64,000 nucleotides of DNA from Marinilactibacillus piezotolerans (GCF_900169305.1 NZ_FWDP01000004.1:186001-250000), one strand, 5' to 3'. Shown: positions 28,423 to 38,423, counted from the stretch's first letter. The notes: generated from the sequence alone by a model not told the origin. Made by a program: numbers and translations.

Positions 28423-30840
28423 ATGCCCTTTATAGCTGAAGTAATTGTGGATGTACCCGTATTGCAAACCAATAAACCGTTCCATTATGAAGTTCCGGCA
28501 GCTTTTGAGAAACAGCTGATGCCTGGCATGCGTGTAGTTGTTCCGTTTGGGAACGGCTCAAGACTGGTTCAGGGTTTTGTAACAAACACTTTTGAATCCA
28601 GCGATTATGAAGGTGATTTGAAAGAAATCGATCAGTTGATGGATTTGACACCTGTATTGAACAGGGAACTGATTGACCTCGGAGAGTATATGGCAATGGA
28701 AACATATAGTTTCAGGATCAGCTGTTATCAAACGATGCTGCCAGCTGTTCTAAGAGCCAAGTATGAAAAAAAAGTATCAATCATTGATGAAATAGATGAA
28801 GACCGATTTTTTGAATTATTCAAAGGTAAAGAGGAATTATCTTGGGACGAAGTAATCCAGCGCGGTCTTGTCAAAGATATGCTGGAATTAAAAGCCGAGA
28901 ACAAAATAGAAGTGAATTATACGGTAAAAGACAAACGAACGAAAAAGACTGTAAAAAAAATAAAGCCTATACTAAGCTTTGAGCAATATGAAGAGTTAAG
29001 AGAAAGTATCAGAGCGAATGCTAAAAAACAGATTACTTTATTGAATCAGCTGCAGTCAGCTGAAGCAGAAGAGTGGTTGGATGCCAAGGCTTTAACGGAG
29101 GAACATGGAATAACTTTAGCGGCACTGAAAACGGCTGAGAAAAAAGGCTGGTGCACGATAAAAGATGTAGAAATCTACCGTGATCCTTTTGCCCAAAGCG
29201 AATTCAAAACCAGTGAACCGCTGCAGTTGAATGAGGATCAGCAAAAAGCATTTGATACAATATCCAGCAAAGTAGACAAGCATGAACATGAAGTTTTTTT
29301 GCTCAAAGGAATTACTGGAAGCGGAAAGACGGAAGTGTACTTGCAGACGATACAAAAGGTACTGAAAAAAGGAGAAGGTGCCATCATGCTGGTACCTGAA
29401 ATTGCTTTGACGCCGCAGATGGTGTATCGCTTTAAAAGCCGGTTTGGAGAAGAAGTCGCTGTCTTGCACAGCGGATTGTCTGAAGGAGAAAAATATGATG
29501 AATGGCGCAAGATCAATCGTGGTGAAGCTTCTGTTGTTGTCGGCGCACGTTCCAGTGTTTTTGCTCCTTTAAAACGCATCGGATTGATTATCATAGACGA
29601 AGAACACGAGACCAGTTATAAACAAGAAGAGAATCCGAGATATCATGCTCGAGATATTGCTATCTGGAGAGCAAACAAGCATCACTGTCCTGTGATTTTA
29701 GGCAGTGCTACACCTTCATTAGAATCCAGTGCCAGAGCAGGAAAAGGGGTCTACACCTTACTTGAATTGAAACAAAGAGCCAATCAGATGGACTTGCCGG
29801 AAGTAACGGTGGTCGATATGCGCGATGAAGCTAAAAAAGGGAACCGAAGTAATTTTTCTCTAGAGTTGCAAGCGGCAATTCAAGACAGGGTTCAAAAAAA
29901 AGAACAAACTGTCTTAATGTTAAATCGAAGAGGCTATTCTTCGTTTGTTCTATGCAGAGACTGCGGATTTGTACTTGGTTGTCCAAATTGTGATATTTCT
30001 TTAACGCTCCATATGGATACGAAGACAATGAAATGCCATTATTGTGGTCATGAAGAAGGTATTCCAATTACCTGTCCGAATTGTCAGAGCAAAAGTATTC
30101 GATATTATGGAACAGGCACACAGAAAGTTCAAGAAGAACTGCAAGCTCTTTTTCCAGAAGCACGCATTCTTCGTATGGATGTAGATACGACGCGTCGAAA
30201 AGGAGCTCATGAACGGCTATTGAGAGCCTTCGGAAATAAGGAAGCAGATATTCTGTTGGGCACTCAGATGATTGCCAAAGGTTTGGACTTTCCGGATGTA
30301 ACCCTGGTTGGAGTCATCAATGCTGATACTTCTCTAGGATTGCCGGACTTCAGATCAGCGGAAAGAACATTCCAGTTATTGACGCAAGTCAGCGGAAGAG
30401 CGGGCCGTTCTGAAAAATCAGGAGAGGTGATTGTTCAGTCGTTTAATCCTGAGCACTACGCCATCCAGCATGCAAAAGAGCATGATTATGATACTTTTTA
30501 TAAAAAAGAAATGCATTTACGGCATATTAGTGATTATAGTCCATACTATTATCTAGTACGTTTATCGGTGAGTCATGAACAAGAAATGACTGCAGCGAAA
30601 AAAATTGGAGAATTTATCGATTTTATTCGTCCTGCGCTAAGCGAAAAAGCCATCGTGCTGGGACCTACTCCCAAATCGATTGCCCGGACACACAATCGTT
30701 ATCACTTTCAAGCCATTATCAAATATAAAAAAGAAGCAGCTTTGTCAGAAAGGCTGCATGAATTACTCATGACTACACAAAAAGATCAGGCGAAGGGATT
30801 ATTTATTTCTATTGATGCTCAGCCTGTAAACTTTATCTAA
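28423..30840 (+). CDS. priA: Primosomal protein N' (replication restart helicase PriA)
   Basis: This 805-residue superfamily 2 helicase restarts stalled replication forks. The N-terminal 3'-DNA-binding domain is followed by Walker A GITGSGKTEVY, the DEEH box and LGSATPS. Eight zinc-binding cysteines in four pairs are present (CRDCGFVLGCPNC and CHYCGHEEGIPITCPNC). GTQMIAKGLDFPDVTLVG and QVSGRAGR complete the helicase motifs. It starts 13 nt after coaBC. In Bacillus def follows, but here fmt comes next. Confidence 0.97.
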   Translation: MPFIAEVIVDVPVLQTNKPFHYEVPAAFEKQLMPGMRVVVPFGNGSRLVQGFVTNTFESSDYEGDLKEIDQLMDLTPVLNRELIDLGEYMAMETYSFRISCYQTMLPAVLRAKYEKKVSIIDEIDEDRFFELFKGKEELSWDEVIQRGLVKDMLELKAENKIEVNYTVKDKRTKKTVKKIKPILSFEQYEELRESIRANAKKQITLLNQLQSAEAEEWLDAKALTEEHGITLAALKTAEKKGWCTIKDVEIYRDPFAQSEFKTSEPLQLNEDQQKAFDTISSKVDKHEHEVFLLKGITGSGKTEVYLQTIQKVLKKGEGAIMLVPEIALTPQMVYRFKSRFGEEVAVLHSGLSEGEKYDEWRKINRGEASVVVGARSSVFAPLKRIGLIIIDEEHETSYKQEENPRYHARDIAIWRANKHHCPVILGSATPSLESSARAGKGVYTLLELKQRANQMDLPEVTVVDMRDEAKKGNRSNFSLELQAAIQDRVQKKEQTVLMLNRRGYSSFVLCRDCGFVLGCPNCDISLTLHMDTKTMKCHYCGHEEGIPITCPNCQSKSIRYYGTGTQKVQEELQALFPEARILRMDVDTTRRKGAHERLLRAFGNKEADILLGTQMIAKGLDFPDVTLVGVINADTSLGLPDFRSAERTFQLLTQVSGRAGRSEKSGEVIVQSFNPEHYAIQHAKEHDYDTFYKKEMHLRHISDYSPYYYLVRLSVSHEQEMTAAKKIGEFIDFIRPALSEKAIVLGPTPKSIARTHNRYHFQAIIKYKKEAALSERLHELLMTTQKDQAKGLFISIDAQPVNFI

Positions 30841-30871
30841 TTGAGTGACCGAATAGTAGAGGAGAGATAAC

Positions 30872-31819
30872 GTGTATAAAGTGATTTTTATGGGGACTCC
30901 CCAATTCTCAGTGCCGATTTTAAGAGCACTGGCAGAAGAGCAGCAAGTTGAAGTGGCAGCCGTTGTCACTCAGCCTGATCGTAAAGCAGGACGCAAGAAA
31001 ATCCTTACGCCGCCGCCGGTTAAAGAAGCAGCAGCAGCTTTAAATATTCCAGTTCTGCAGCCGGAAAAATTATCCGGGTCAGAAGAGATGAATAAAATTT
31101 TATCTATGGAACCGGATCTGATTGTTACAGCTGCATATGGGCAGTATGTTCCAACCAAGTTGTTGAAGACGCCCAGATTCAAAGCTGTCAACGTGCATGC
31201 TTCGCTTCTGCCGAAGTACCGCGGTGCTGCTCCTATTCATTCTGCAATCATAAATGGAGACCAAGAAACCGGCGTAACCATCATGTATATGGAAAAAGAG
31301 ATGGATGCCGGCAATATCATTGCTCAAAAGACCATACCGATTACTAAGCAAGATGACGTAGGAACAATGTTTGAAAAATTGAGTTTACTAGGCAGAGACT
31401 GTTTGATTGAGACGTTACCCATGATTTTTGATGAAACGAATGAATCAATCGAACAAGATCCTGAAGCAGTAACCTACGCGCCGATGATTCACTTAGAACA
31501 AGAAAAAATCGACTGGACAAAAACTGCTGTTGAAATTGACAATTTGGTCAGAGGTTTGAGACCATTCCCAGGTTCCCATACGTATCTTGAAGGGAAGCGG
31601 TTCAAAATCTGGTCAGTAGAACCCCTTGAACGATCGGCAGCTCAAACACCCGGAACAATCGAAGAAATTCGTAAGAAGGCGATTGTAGTTGCATGCGGAA
31701 AACAGACCCTGCTTTCTCTTAAAGAAATTCAGCCTGCTGGGAAACAGCGCATGCAGACCATAAACTATCTGACTGGTGCAGGCAGTCACTTAAAGGAAGG
31801 AATGCAGTTTGGCGAATAA
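30872..31819 (+). CDS. fmt: Methionyl-tRNA formyltransferase
   Basis: This 315-residue enzyme formylates initiator Met-tRNA using 10-formyl-tetrahydrofolate. KVIFMGTPQFSVPIL opens the protein, and the catalytic region VNVHASLLPKYRGAAPI holds the essential Asn and His. The C-terminal OB-like domain binds tRNA. The start is GTG behind GAGGAGAG. The frame ends inside the rsmB start region (11-bp overlap). Confidence 0.97.
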   Translation: MYKVIFMGTPQFSVPILRALAEEQQVEVAAVVTQPDRKAGRKKILTPPPVKEAAAALNIPVLQPEKLSGSEEMNKILSMEPDLIVTAAYGQYVPTKLLKTPRFKAVNVHASLLPKYRGAAPIHSAIINGDQETGVTIMYMEKEMDAGNIIAQKTIPITKQDDVGTMFEKLSLLGRDCLIETLPMIFDETNESIEQDPEAVTYAPMIHLEQEKIDWTKTAVEIDNLVRGLRPFPGSHTYLEGKRFKIWSVEPLERSAAQTPGTIEEIRKKAIVVACGKQTLLSLKEIQPAGKQRMQTINYLTGAGSHLKEGMQFGE

Positions 31820-33164
31820 ATCAATCAGAAACAGCAGCCGCTATCTAGCGATGACGGTTCTGGAAAAAGTGAATACTAAAGGTGCATTCAGCAATATTGT
31901 ATTGAATCAGACGATAGAAAAGGAAAACCTCTCTAGAGAAGACAGCAACTTGCTGACAGAAATCGTCTATGGAGTGATTCAAAGAAAACGAACATTGGAT
32001 TATATCTTGATGCCTTATTTAAATCAAAAGAAAAAAATAGAACAATGGGTGATCCAGTTACTGCGATTATCTGTATATCAGCTTTACTATTTAGAGAGAG
32101 TGCCGGACCATGCTGTACTCAATGAAGCAGTCAATATCGCTAAAGTACGCGGTCATAAAGGGATATCTGGATTAGTGAATGGTGTCTTGCGAAATGTCCT
32201 TCGCGGTGAAAAACCTGATTTCAGTAAAATCAGTGATCCTGTTGAACGTCTAGGAGTTCAGTATAGCTTGCCGGACTGGATCATAGATCAAAGCATTCAG
32301 CAATTAGGAATGGACGAAACTGAAAAGTATGCTCAATCTTTACTAGATAAGTCAAAAGTCAGTTTAAGAGTCAATACGACACAAATTTCAGTGAAAGAAG
32401 CGATTGAACAACTGACAGATGAAGGATATACCGTAAAAGAGAGCAGGGTTTCTCCCCATGGACTGATCAGTGAGAGCGGTCTGCCAGCCAGATCTGAACT
32501 TTTTAAGACAGGAAAAATAACGATTCAAGATGAAACCTCTATGCTGGTAGCTCCCGCACTGGGAATCCAGTCCGACGACAAAGTATTGGATGCTTGCGCT
32601 GCACCCGGAGGGAAAACAACTCATATTGCTGCTTATTTAGATAATGAAAAAGGCGGAGAAGTTCTTGCTCTGGATTTGCATGCACACAAAATCAAGCTGA
32701 TTGAAGAGAATGCTCAGAGACAGCGGGTACGTCCAGTCGTAAAAACTAAAAACCTGGATGCAAGAAAAATCAGTGAAGAAGTCAACCCAGAAACCTTTGA
32801 TAAAATTCTGGTTGATGCACCGTGTTCTGGATTAGGGTTGATGAGAAGAAAACCGGAGATCAGATACTCTAAGACACCGGAAGATTTGTCAGCCTTGAAA
32901 AAAATACAAATCGATATTCTGTCCAGTGTAGCGCCATTTTTGAAAAAAGATGGACGCTTAGTTTATAGTACTTGCACCATCACACAAGAAGAAAATGAAC
33001 AAGTTATAGAAGCCTTTTTAGCTGACCATCCCGATTTCAGTGTTGAACCTGTTTTGCTGGAAAATGAACAGTTAGAAAGAAGCAAGGATCAGATGCTGAG
33101 AGTGTACCCGCATCAATACGGTACCGATGGATTTTTCATCTGCTCGCTGCGCAGACAAAAATGA
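31809..33164 (+). CDS. rsmB: 16S rRNA (cytosine-967 C5)-methyltransferase
   Basis: This 451-residue protein has an N-terminal NusB-like RNA-binding domain of about 140 residues and a C-terminal SAM methyltransferase. The SAM site is VLDACAAPGGKTTHIA. The two catalytic cysteines lie in DAPCSGLGLMRRKPEIRY and YSTCTITQEENE. The start is TTG, overlapping fmt by 11 bp. In Bacillus rlmN follows, but it is absent here. Confidence 0.96.
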   Translation: MANKSIRNSSRYLAMTVLEKVNTKGAFSNIVLNQTIEKENLSREDSNLLTEIVYGVIQRKRTLDYILMPYLNQKKKIEQWVIQLLRLSVYQLYYLERVPDHAVLNEAVNIAKVRGHKGISGLVNGVLRNVLRGEKPDFSKISDPVERLGVQYSLPDWIIDQSIQQLGMDETEKYAQSLLDKSKVSLRVNTTQISVKEAIEQLTDEGYTVKESRVSPHGLISESGLPARSELFKTGKITIQDETSMLVAPALGIQSDDKVLDACAAPGGKTTHIAAYLDNEKGGEVLALDLHAHKIKLIEENAQRQRVRPVVKTKNLDARKISEEVNPETFDKILVDAPCSGLGLMRRKPEIRYSKTPEDLSALKKIQIDILSSVAPFLKKDGRLVYSTCTITQEENEQVIEAFLADHPDFSVEPVLLENEQLERSKDQMLRVYPHQYGTDGFFICSLRRQK

Positions 33165-33167
33165 GAC

Positions 33168-33198
33168 TTGTACATTTTTCTTAAATAAGCCATACTAT
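33168..33198 (+). promoter_or_regulatory. Possible promoter of stp-pknB
   Basis: TTGTAC (33168-33173) lies 17 nt before CATACT, or 19 nt before TACTAT at 33193-33198. A CCTGCC/GGCAGG hairpin at 33211-33229 follows but lacks a T-run. Confidence 0.35.
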
Positions 33199-33281
33199 TA
33201 TAGAAATCGTCCTGCCCCACCAAGGCAGGTACATAGGAAAAAAGAATGATCTTTCATTCGAAAACTCAGGAGTGAACGAAA

Positions 33282-34076
33282 CTGAACGCAATAACTAGAT
33301 CTCATATTGGGAAACGAGAGACAAATCAAGACTATGTCGCAACTTTTATCAACCAGACCCAGCAGGTTTTAGCAGTATTGTGCGATGGAATGGGCGGTCA
33401 TAATGCTGGTGATATTGCCAGCGAAATGGCGGTTCTTCAACTTGGTAACAGCTGGAAACAGTCCAGCTTTGAAGCATCTGAAATAAAACAGGCTGAAGCT
33501 TGGCTGACGGAGCATATCAATGAGGAGAATAAGCGGATATTTGATGCTGCTACGGTATTTCATGATCTTCATGGTATGGGTACAACTCTAGTAGCGGCAG
33601 TGTTGTTTGAAGAAACAACCTTGATTGCGAATATCGGCGACAGCCGTGCTTATATAATAGAAGAAACTGGGTTGACTAGAGTGACTGAAGATCACTCATT
33701 CGCAAATGAATTGAAACTCACTGGACAAATCTCGGAAGAAGAAGCAATGACCCACGAGAAGCGGAACACTTTGACAAGATCTTTAGGAGTAGGAACAACT
33801 GTGAAAATCGATTTTTTCTATGTATCCAACTTTAACAAAAAGTTTCTTTTGCTCTGTTCTGACGGACTGTCCAATGCAGTAAGCGAGCAGCAGATGAGTC
33901 AGATTCTTATCCAACATTCGGATGAGCAGACGAAGGCAGATCAGTTGATTAATAAAGCGATAGAACAAGAGGCAGCGGATAATGCAACGCTTTGTCTCAT
34001 TCATCTTGAAGCAGACAAACGAATGGTCACAGAAGCAGGTAGTCTGGAAGGAGGTGCTGCAGATGGAAACAGGTGA
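33282..34076 (+). CDS. stp: PP2C-type Ser/Thr protein phosphatase (CTG start)
   Basis: This manganese-dependent phosphatase removes phosphates placed by PknB. DGMGG (Asp35), GMGTTLVAA, IGDSRAY, TEDHSF and LLLCSDGLSN are the PP2C metal-binding and core motifs. The first standard start codon in frame is a TTG at 33378, but that would delete the essential first strand SHIGKRETNQD. An in-frame stop at 33273-33275 leaves only ACG, AAA and CTG upstream of that strand. AGGAG at 33268-33272 is 9 nt before the CTG at 33282, so CTG is the likely start (264 aa). It overlaps pknB by 14 bp. Confidence 0.88.
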   Translation: MNAITRSHIGKRETNQDYVATFINQTQQVLAVLCDGMGGHNAGDIASEMAVLQLGNSWKQSSFEASEIKQAEAWLTEHINEENKRIFDAATVFHDLHGMGTTLVAAVLFEETTLIANIGDSRAYIIEETGLTRVTEDHSFANELKLTGQISEEEAMTHEKRNTLTRSLGVGTTVKIDFFYVSNFNKKFLLLCSDGLSNAVSEQQMSQILIQHSDEQTKADQLINKAIEQEAADNATLCLIHLEADKRMVTEAGSLEGGAADGNR

Positions 34077-36024
34077 AAGAATCAATGGGCGCTATAAGAT
34101 TATTAGAAGTATCGGCTCAGGTGGAATGGCCAAAGTTTATCTGGCAAGAGATTTGATTTTAGAGAGAGATGTTGCGGTCAAATTAATGGCCTACAACTTT
34201 CATAATGATGAAAACAGCATCAGACGATTTAAAAGAGAAGCATTAGCGACAACCGAACTTGTTCATCCTAACATTGTAAACATTTATGATGTTGGAGAAG
34301 ACGAAAATCCTTATATTGTGATGGAATATATTGATGGGATGGACTTGAAACAATATATTCACGATCATCATCCAATTCCTTACAGAAAAACGATAGAAAT
34401 CATGCGTCAGATTTTAGATGCTGTGAGCTACGCTCATCAGCATCATATTATACATCGGGATATTAAACCGCAAAATATACTGATCGACCATGATGGTACA
34501 GTTAAAATCACAGATTTCGGGATTGCCGTAGCACTTACTCAAAATTCATTGACACAGACGAATTCTTTACTTGGATCCGTTCATTATCTGTCTCCAGAGC
34601 AAGCGAGAGGCAGTATGGCTACTAAAAAGTCTGATATCTATTCTCTAGGAATCTTGCTGTTTGAATTATTGACAGGTGATGTGCCATTCGACGGTGAATC
34701 AGCAGTCTCTATTGCGCTGAAACACTTTCAAAACGATCTGCCTTCTATTCGAACAATCGATAACCGAATACCGCAGCCGCTTGAAAACGTGGTTTTAAAA
34801 GCAACAGCTAAAGAAGCTAATCAGAGATATAAAACCATTGATGAAATGAAAGAAGATCTTTTAACTTCTCTATCGCCTGAAAGAGCCAGTGAACCGAAAT
34901 TTGTGCCAGTAGATGCTTCTAAAGAAGAGACAAGAGTCATGCAGCCGATCTCTTTGCCTGTTGGCGGTGGCCAGACAGCAAATGTTGAAGCAGCTGTTGT
35001 TGATCCGAAAGGAGAGAAGAACACAGAACAAACAAAAGGAAAGAAGAAGAAAAGAAGAAAGTGGCCTTGGCTGCTTTTATTGTTCCTTTTCCTAATTGCT
35101 TCAGGTGTAGCGGCAATCGGCTTTTTCAGTAGACCGCAAGAAGTAGAAGTGCCTAGTCTTGCCGGTTTGACAGAATCAGAAGCTGCGTCTGCATTAGCAG
35201 AACGTAACTTGGTTATAGGAGAAGTCACTGAACAAAATAGTGAAGACGTTGAAGAAGGACTCGTTATCCGGTCAAGTCCAGATTCAGGAGCCACTCTTAG
35301 AGAAGAAGCTAGTGTTGATCTTTATATCAGTATCGGACAAGAACCATTCGAATTAGGGGACTATGAAGATCAAGGGTATGAAGATGTCAGAGCACAGTTG
35401 ACAACACAAGGCTTTACAGTTGAAAGTGAAGAACAGAATAGTGATACAATTGAAGCAGGAAATATCATTGCTCAAGATATTGAAGCTGGGGAAGAAGTCA
35501 TCCCAGGTGATACTGTCATCACTTTCACTGTCAGTACTGGACGCGAAAGTTTTGAATTGAGGGACTTGATTGGGTTTTCTGAAGCTGGAGTCAACGCCTA
35601 CGTAGAAGAAATTGGTCTATCTGTTTCAAGTACAAGCGAACCGAGTGACGAAGTACCAGAAGGACAAGTGATCAGCCAATCACCGGAGCCGGGTACAACA
35701 GTCTATTCTGACAGCAGAATCTCATTAGTTTACTCGACGGGACCAGAAGAAGTTGAAAGAATAACGTTTGACGAAGGAATCATTATTCCTTACGAAGCAA
35801 CGGAAGTTGAAGAGGGAGAAGAGACGGAAGAACCTGTTCCTAATCAGATTCAAATCTTTATAGATGATGCTGAGCATGATTCGGATACACCTTATGAAGA
35901 ATATGAGATTACAGAAGACACACCGGAAATTTTAAGTTTTGTAATTGAAGAAGGCAATTCAGCCAGTTATCGTGTTGAACGAGATGGAGAAGTTATATTA
36001 GAGGAATCCGGTTTAACAGAATAA
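34063..36024 (+). CDS. pknB: Ser/Thr protein kinase with PASTA domains
   Basis: This 653-residue membrane kinase senses cell-wall muropeptides. The cytoplasmic kinase domain has GSGGMAKVY, Lys40, the catalytic HRDIKPQN (Asp133) and DFG at 151-153. A Lys/Arg-rich linker precedes one membrane helix (WPWLLLLFLFLIASGVAAIG). Three extracellular PASTA repeats follow, then an acidic C-terminal domain of about 85 residues. The frame opens at 33982 inside stp, but GGAGG lies properly before the ATG at 34063. It forms a translationally coupled pair with stp. Confidence 0.96.
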   Translation: METGERINGRYKIIRSIGSGGMAKVYLARDLILERDVAVKLMAYNFHNDENSIRRFKREALATTELVHPNIVNIYDVGEDENPYIVMEYIDGMDLKQYIHDHHPIPYRKTIEIMRQILDAVSYAHQHHIIHRDIKPQNILIDHDGTVKITDFGIAVALTQNSLTQTNSLLGSVHYLSPEQARGSMATKKSDIYSLGILLFELLTGDVPFDGESAVSIALKHFQNDLPSIRTIDNRIPQPLENVVLKATAKEANQRYKTIDEMKEDLLTSLSPERASEPKFVPVDASKEETRVMQPISLPVGGGQTANVEAAVVDPKGEKNTEQTKGKKKKRRKWPWLLLLFLFLIASGVAAIGFFSRPQEVEVPSLAGLTESEAASALAERNLVIGEVTEQNSEDVEEGLVIRSSPDSGATLREEASVDLYISIGQEPFELGDYEDQGYEDVRAQLTTQGFTVESEEQNSDTIEAGNIIAQDIEAGEEVIPGDTVITFTVSTGRESFELRDLIGFSEAGVNAYVEEIGLSVSSTSEPSDEVPEGQVISQSPEPGTTVYSDSRISLVYSTGPEEVERITFDEGIIIPYEATEVEEGEETEEPVPNQIQIFIDDAEHDSDTPYEEYEITEDTPEILSFVIEEGNSASYRVERDGEVILEESGLTE

Positions 36025-36051
36025 TCTCTTAACTAGAAAGGATGTTCGTTA

Positions 36052-36969
36052 GTGCAGAAAGGTCAAATCACTAAAGCACTCAGTGGATTTTATTATGTAA
36101 CCGACGAGACAAAAACGATTTATCAGACCCGTGCCAGAGGTGTCTTCAGAAATCAGAACCTTACACCTCTAGTTGGGGATTATGTAGAATTCGAAAGTGA
36201 TAACGTACAAGAAGGACTTATTCAAAAACTGCTAGAGCGAAAAAATGAACTATCCAGACCTCCAGTGGCGAATGTAGATGTGGGCATCATAGTTATGGCA
36301 GCAACAGATCCGGCGTTTTCAACTCAATTACTTGATCGCTTTTTAGTTATGCTGGAGGCAAAACACATTATTCCTTATATTGTGGTAACGAAGATGGACT
36401 TGCTGACGGAAGCAGAAAAACAGCTGATACTCAGTTACCAGTCCGACTATCAAACGATAGGGTACCAGATGATGTTGATGGAAGAAGCGGAAGATGATAG
36501 AAGTGAACAGCTAGAAACCTTGTTCAAAGATCGTTTCTCCAATCAGTTACTGGTGTTCATTGGTCAGTCTGGAGCAGGCAAGTCGACGCTCTTGAATGTG
36601 ATCGATCCTTCGCTCGAATTAAAGGTCGGAGAAACCTCCCGCTCGTTAGGCAGAGGAAAGCATACCACTAGACATGTTGAGCTGATCAAAGTTTTTGATA
36701 GCTTGATTGCTGATACACCAGGATTCAGTGCTTTGTCTTTTGATGAAATCGAAAAAGAAGAACTTTCTGAGTATTTTCCTGAAATGTGGGACCGCAGGGC
36801 GGAGTGTAAATTCAGCGGCTGTCTGCATGTGAACGAACCGAAATGTGCAGTGAAGAAAGCAGTATCTGAAGGTGACATTCCAGAGTATCGGTATGCGGAT
36901 TATGTATTATTTTTTGAAGAAATCCAAAATAGAAAACCACGGTATAAGAGAAAGGGCGAATCATCTTGA
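36052..36969 (+). CDS. rsgA: Ribosome small subunit-dependent GTPase A
   Basis: This 305-residue circularly permuted GTPase checks late 30S subunit maturation. An N-terminal OB fold precedes the motifs in permuted order: TKMDL (G4), then GQSGAGKSTLLN (G1) and DTPGFSAL (G3). A zinc site (CKFSGCLHVNEPKCAV) closes the protein. The start is GTG behind AAAGGATG. It overlaps rpe by 4 bp. Confidence 0.97.
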   Translation: MQKGQITKALSGFYYVTDETKTIYQTRARGVFRNQNLTPLVGDYVEFESDNVQEGLIQKLLERKNELSRPPVANVDVGIIVMAATDPAFSTQLLDRFLVMLEAKHIIPYIVVTKMDLLTEAEKQLILSYQSDYQTIGYQMMLMEEAEDDRSEQLETLFKDRFSNQLLVFIGQSGAGKSTLLNVIDPSLELKVGETSRSLGRGKHTTRHVELIKVFDSLIADTPGFSALSFDEIEKEELSEYFPEMWDRRAECKFSGCLHVNEPKCAVKKAVSEGDIPEYRYADYVLFFEEIQNRKPRYKRKGESS

Positions 36970-37616
36970 AAATAGCTCCATCTATTTTAAGTGCAGATTT
37001 TGCACGGTTAAAAGAACAAATTGCATTAGTTGAACAGGGAGGAGCCGACTGGATTCATGTTGATGTGATGGACGGTCATTTTGTTCCGAATCTGACTTTT
37101 GGCTACAATGTCGTTGAAGCCATTAGACCGCATACAGCTCTTCCGCTTGACTGCCACCTTATGATTGAGCATCCTGAGCAATTTATCGAGCACTTTGCGA
37201 AAGCTGGGGCAGATTATATCTCTGTTCATGCTGAAAGCACTCCGCATATCCATCGTGCCCTCCAACTGATTCGTGATCATGAAGTGAAAGCTGGGATCGT
37301 CATTAATCCTGGTACTTCAGTCGAATCCATCAAGCCTGTTTTGCATATGGTAGACATGGTACTAGTGATGACGGTCAATCCTGGATTCGGCGGACAAAGC
37401 TTTATCCCCGAGTCAATAGATAAAATCAGCGCATTAAGACAACTGAAGCAGGAACAGGATTATCACTTCATCATAGAAGTTGATGGAGGGATTGTACCGG
37501 AGACAGCGAAGGCCTGTAAGGAAGCTGGTGCAGAAGTCTTTGTAGCAGGATCCTATGTCTATTCTTCGGAGAACCCGGAAGAACAAATTACGAATTTAAA
37601 GCATGCGGTGAGTTGA
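36966..37616 (+). CDS. rpe: Ribulose-phosphate 3-epimerase
   Basis: This 216-residue TIM-barrel metalloenzyme interconverts ribulose 5-phosphate and xylulose 5-phosphate. APSILSADFARL, HVDVMDGHFVPNLTFG, VMTVNPGFGGQSFI and EVDGGI are the substrate and metal motifs. The start is a TTG overlapping the rsgA stop codon. thiN begins directly after its stop. Confidence 0.97.
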   Translation: MKIAPSILSADFARLKEQIALVEQGGADWIHVDVMDGHFVPNLTFGYNVVEAIRPHTALPLDCHLMIEHPEQFIEHFAKAGADYISVHAESTPHIHRALQLIRDHEVKAGIVINPGTSVESIKPVLHMVDMVLVMTVNPGFGGQSFIPESIDKISALRQLKQEQDYHFIIEVDGGIVPETAKACKEAGAEVFVAGSYVYSSENPEEQITNLKHAVS

Positions 37617-38261
37617 ATGAGTACGGTTCATATTATGCTGGGCAGTCCTGATCACAGAAGAAAGCTGCCGCCGAAAAATTCGAAAGATTATTATATTGGT
37701 GTAGATAGAGGATCTCTAATTCTAATGGAACATGATTACCAGATGAACTTAGCTTTGGGAGATTTTGATTCTATTACTGAAGAAGAAAAGCTGGCCGTTC
37801 AAAGCCGTACAGATAAATTTCAACAATTTAATGCGGATAAAGATGATACAGATGCAGAATTGAGCCTTGTCTATGCCATGGAGTTATTTCATTCTGATCA
37901 AATCATTTTTTATGGCTGGTCTGGTGGGAGACTGGATCATCTGATCAGCATTTTGATGCTGGTATTACAGCCAAGATTTAGTTCCGTTATTTCAAAATTG
38001 CATTTTGAAAACCAGACTAATACAGTCAGGTTTTATCAGCCGGGGGAATACCTGCTGCAAAAGGAATCAGATAAAGACTATTGTTCAGTTATCGGAATGA
38101 CACCGTTAAAAGCAGTCACTTTAAACGAAGGTTTTAAGTACACTTTAGATAGCAGGGATTTTGATTATCCCATTGCATTAATCAGTAATGAATTTGTTCA
38201 ATTAGAAGCAATACTTTCATTTTCAGAAGGTCTCATTGCGTTTGTTCAGAGCAGAGACTGA
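37617..38261 (+). CDS. thiN: Thiamine pyrophosphokinase
   Basis: This 214-residue enzyme transfers pyrophosphate from ATP to thiamine, making TPP. YYIGVDRGS, LALGDFDSIT, DKDDTDAELSL and YGWSGGRLDHLIS are the conserved active-site motifs. It begins right at the rpe stop, as in the Bacillus cpgA-rpe-thiN cluster. TPP made here is the ligand of the riboswitch before thiT. Confidence 0.95.
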   Translation: MSTVHIMLGSPDHRRKLPPKNSKDYYIGVDRGSLILMEHDYQMNLALGDFDSITEEEKLAVQSRTDKFQQFNADKDDTDAELSLVYAMELFHSDQIIFYGWSGGRLDHLISILMLVLQPRFSSVISKLHFENQTNTVRFYQPGEYLLQKESDKDYCSVIGMTPLKAVTLNEGFKYTLDSRDFDYPIALISNEFVQLEAILSFSEGLIAFVQSRD

Positions 38262-38303
38262 GTTTAAATCATTGAATATATCGAAAAAAACTGAATAAAA
38301 AAG

Positions 38304-38340
38304 TAAAAAAGAATCTAAGCAGGTCTTAGATTCTTTTTTA
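38304..38340 (+). terminator. Terminator after thiN
   Basis: TAAAAAAGAATCTAAG pairs with CTTAGATTCTTTTTTA around a short loop, with T-runs; it ends the long gmk-thiN cluster and could work in both directions. Confidence 0.85.
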
Positions 38341-38368
38341 CTGCAAACAATGTTTACTGAAAACTAAA

Positions 38369-38408
38369 AGAGGGTACAGACACTACCTTGATAGTGTCTG
38401 TACCCTCT
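38369..38408 (-). terminator. Terminator of rpmB
   Basis: A perfect 17-bp stem, AGAGGGTACAGACACTA with its complement, has a 6-nt loop. On the minus strand it is followed by TTTAGTTTTC, right after rpmB. Confidence 0.85.
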
Positions 38409-38423
38409 AAACAGTTCTAAAAA

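Noticed and set aside
34821-35294. 157-codon minus-strand frame inside pknB
   Set aside because: It is a shadow of the pknB linker and PASTA region, with no family signature.
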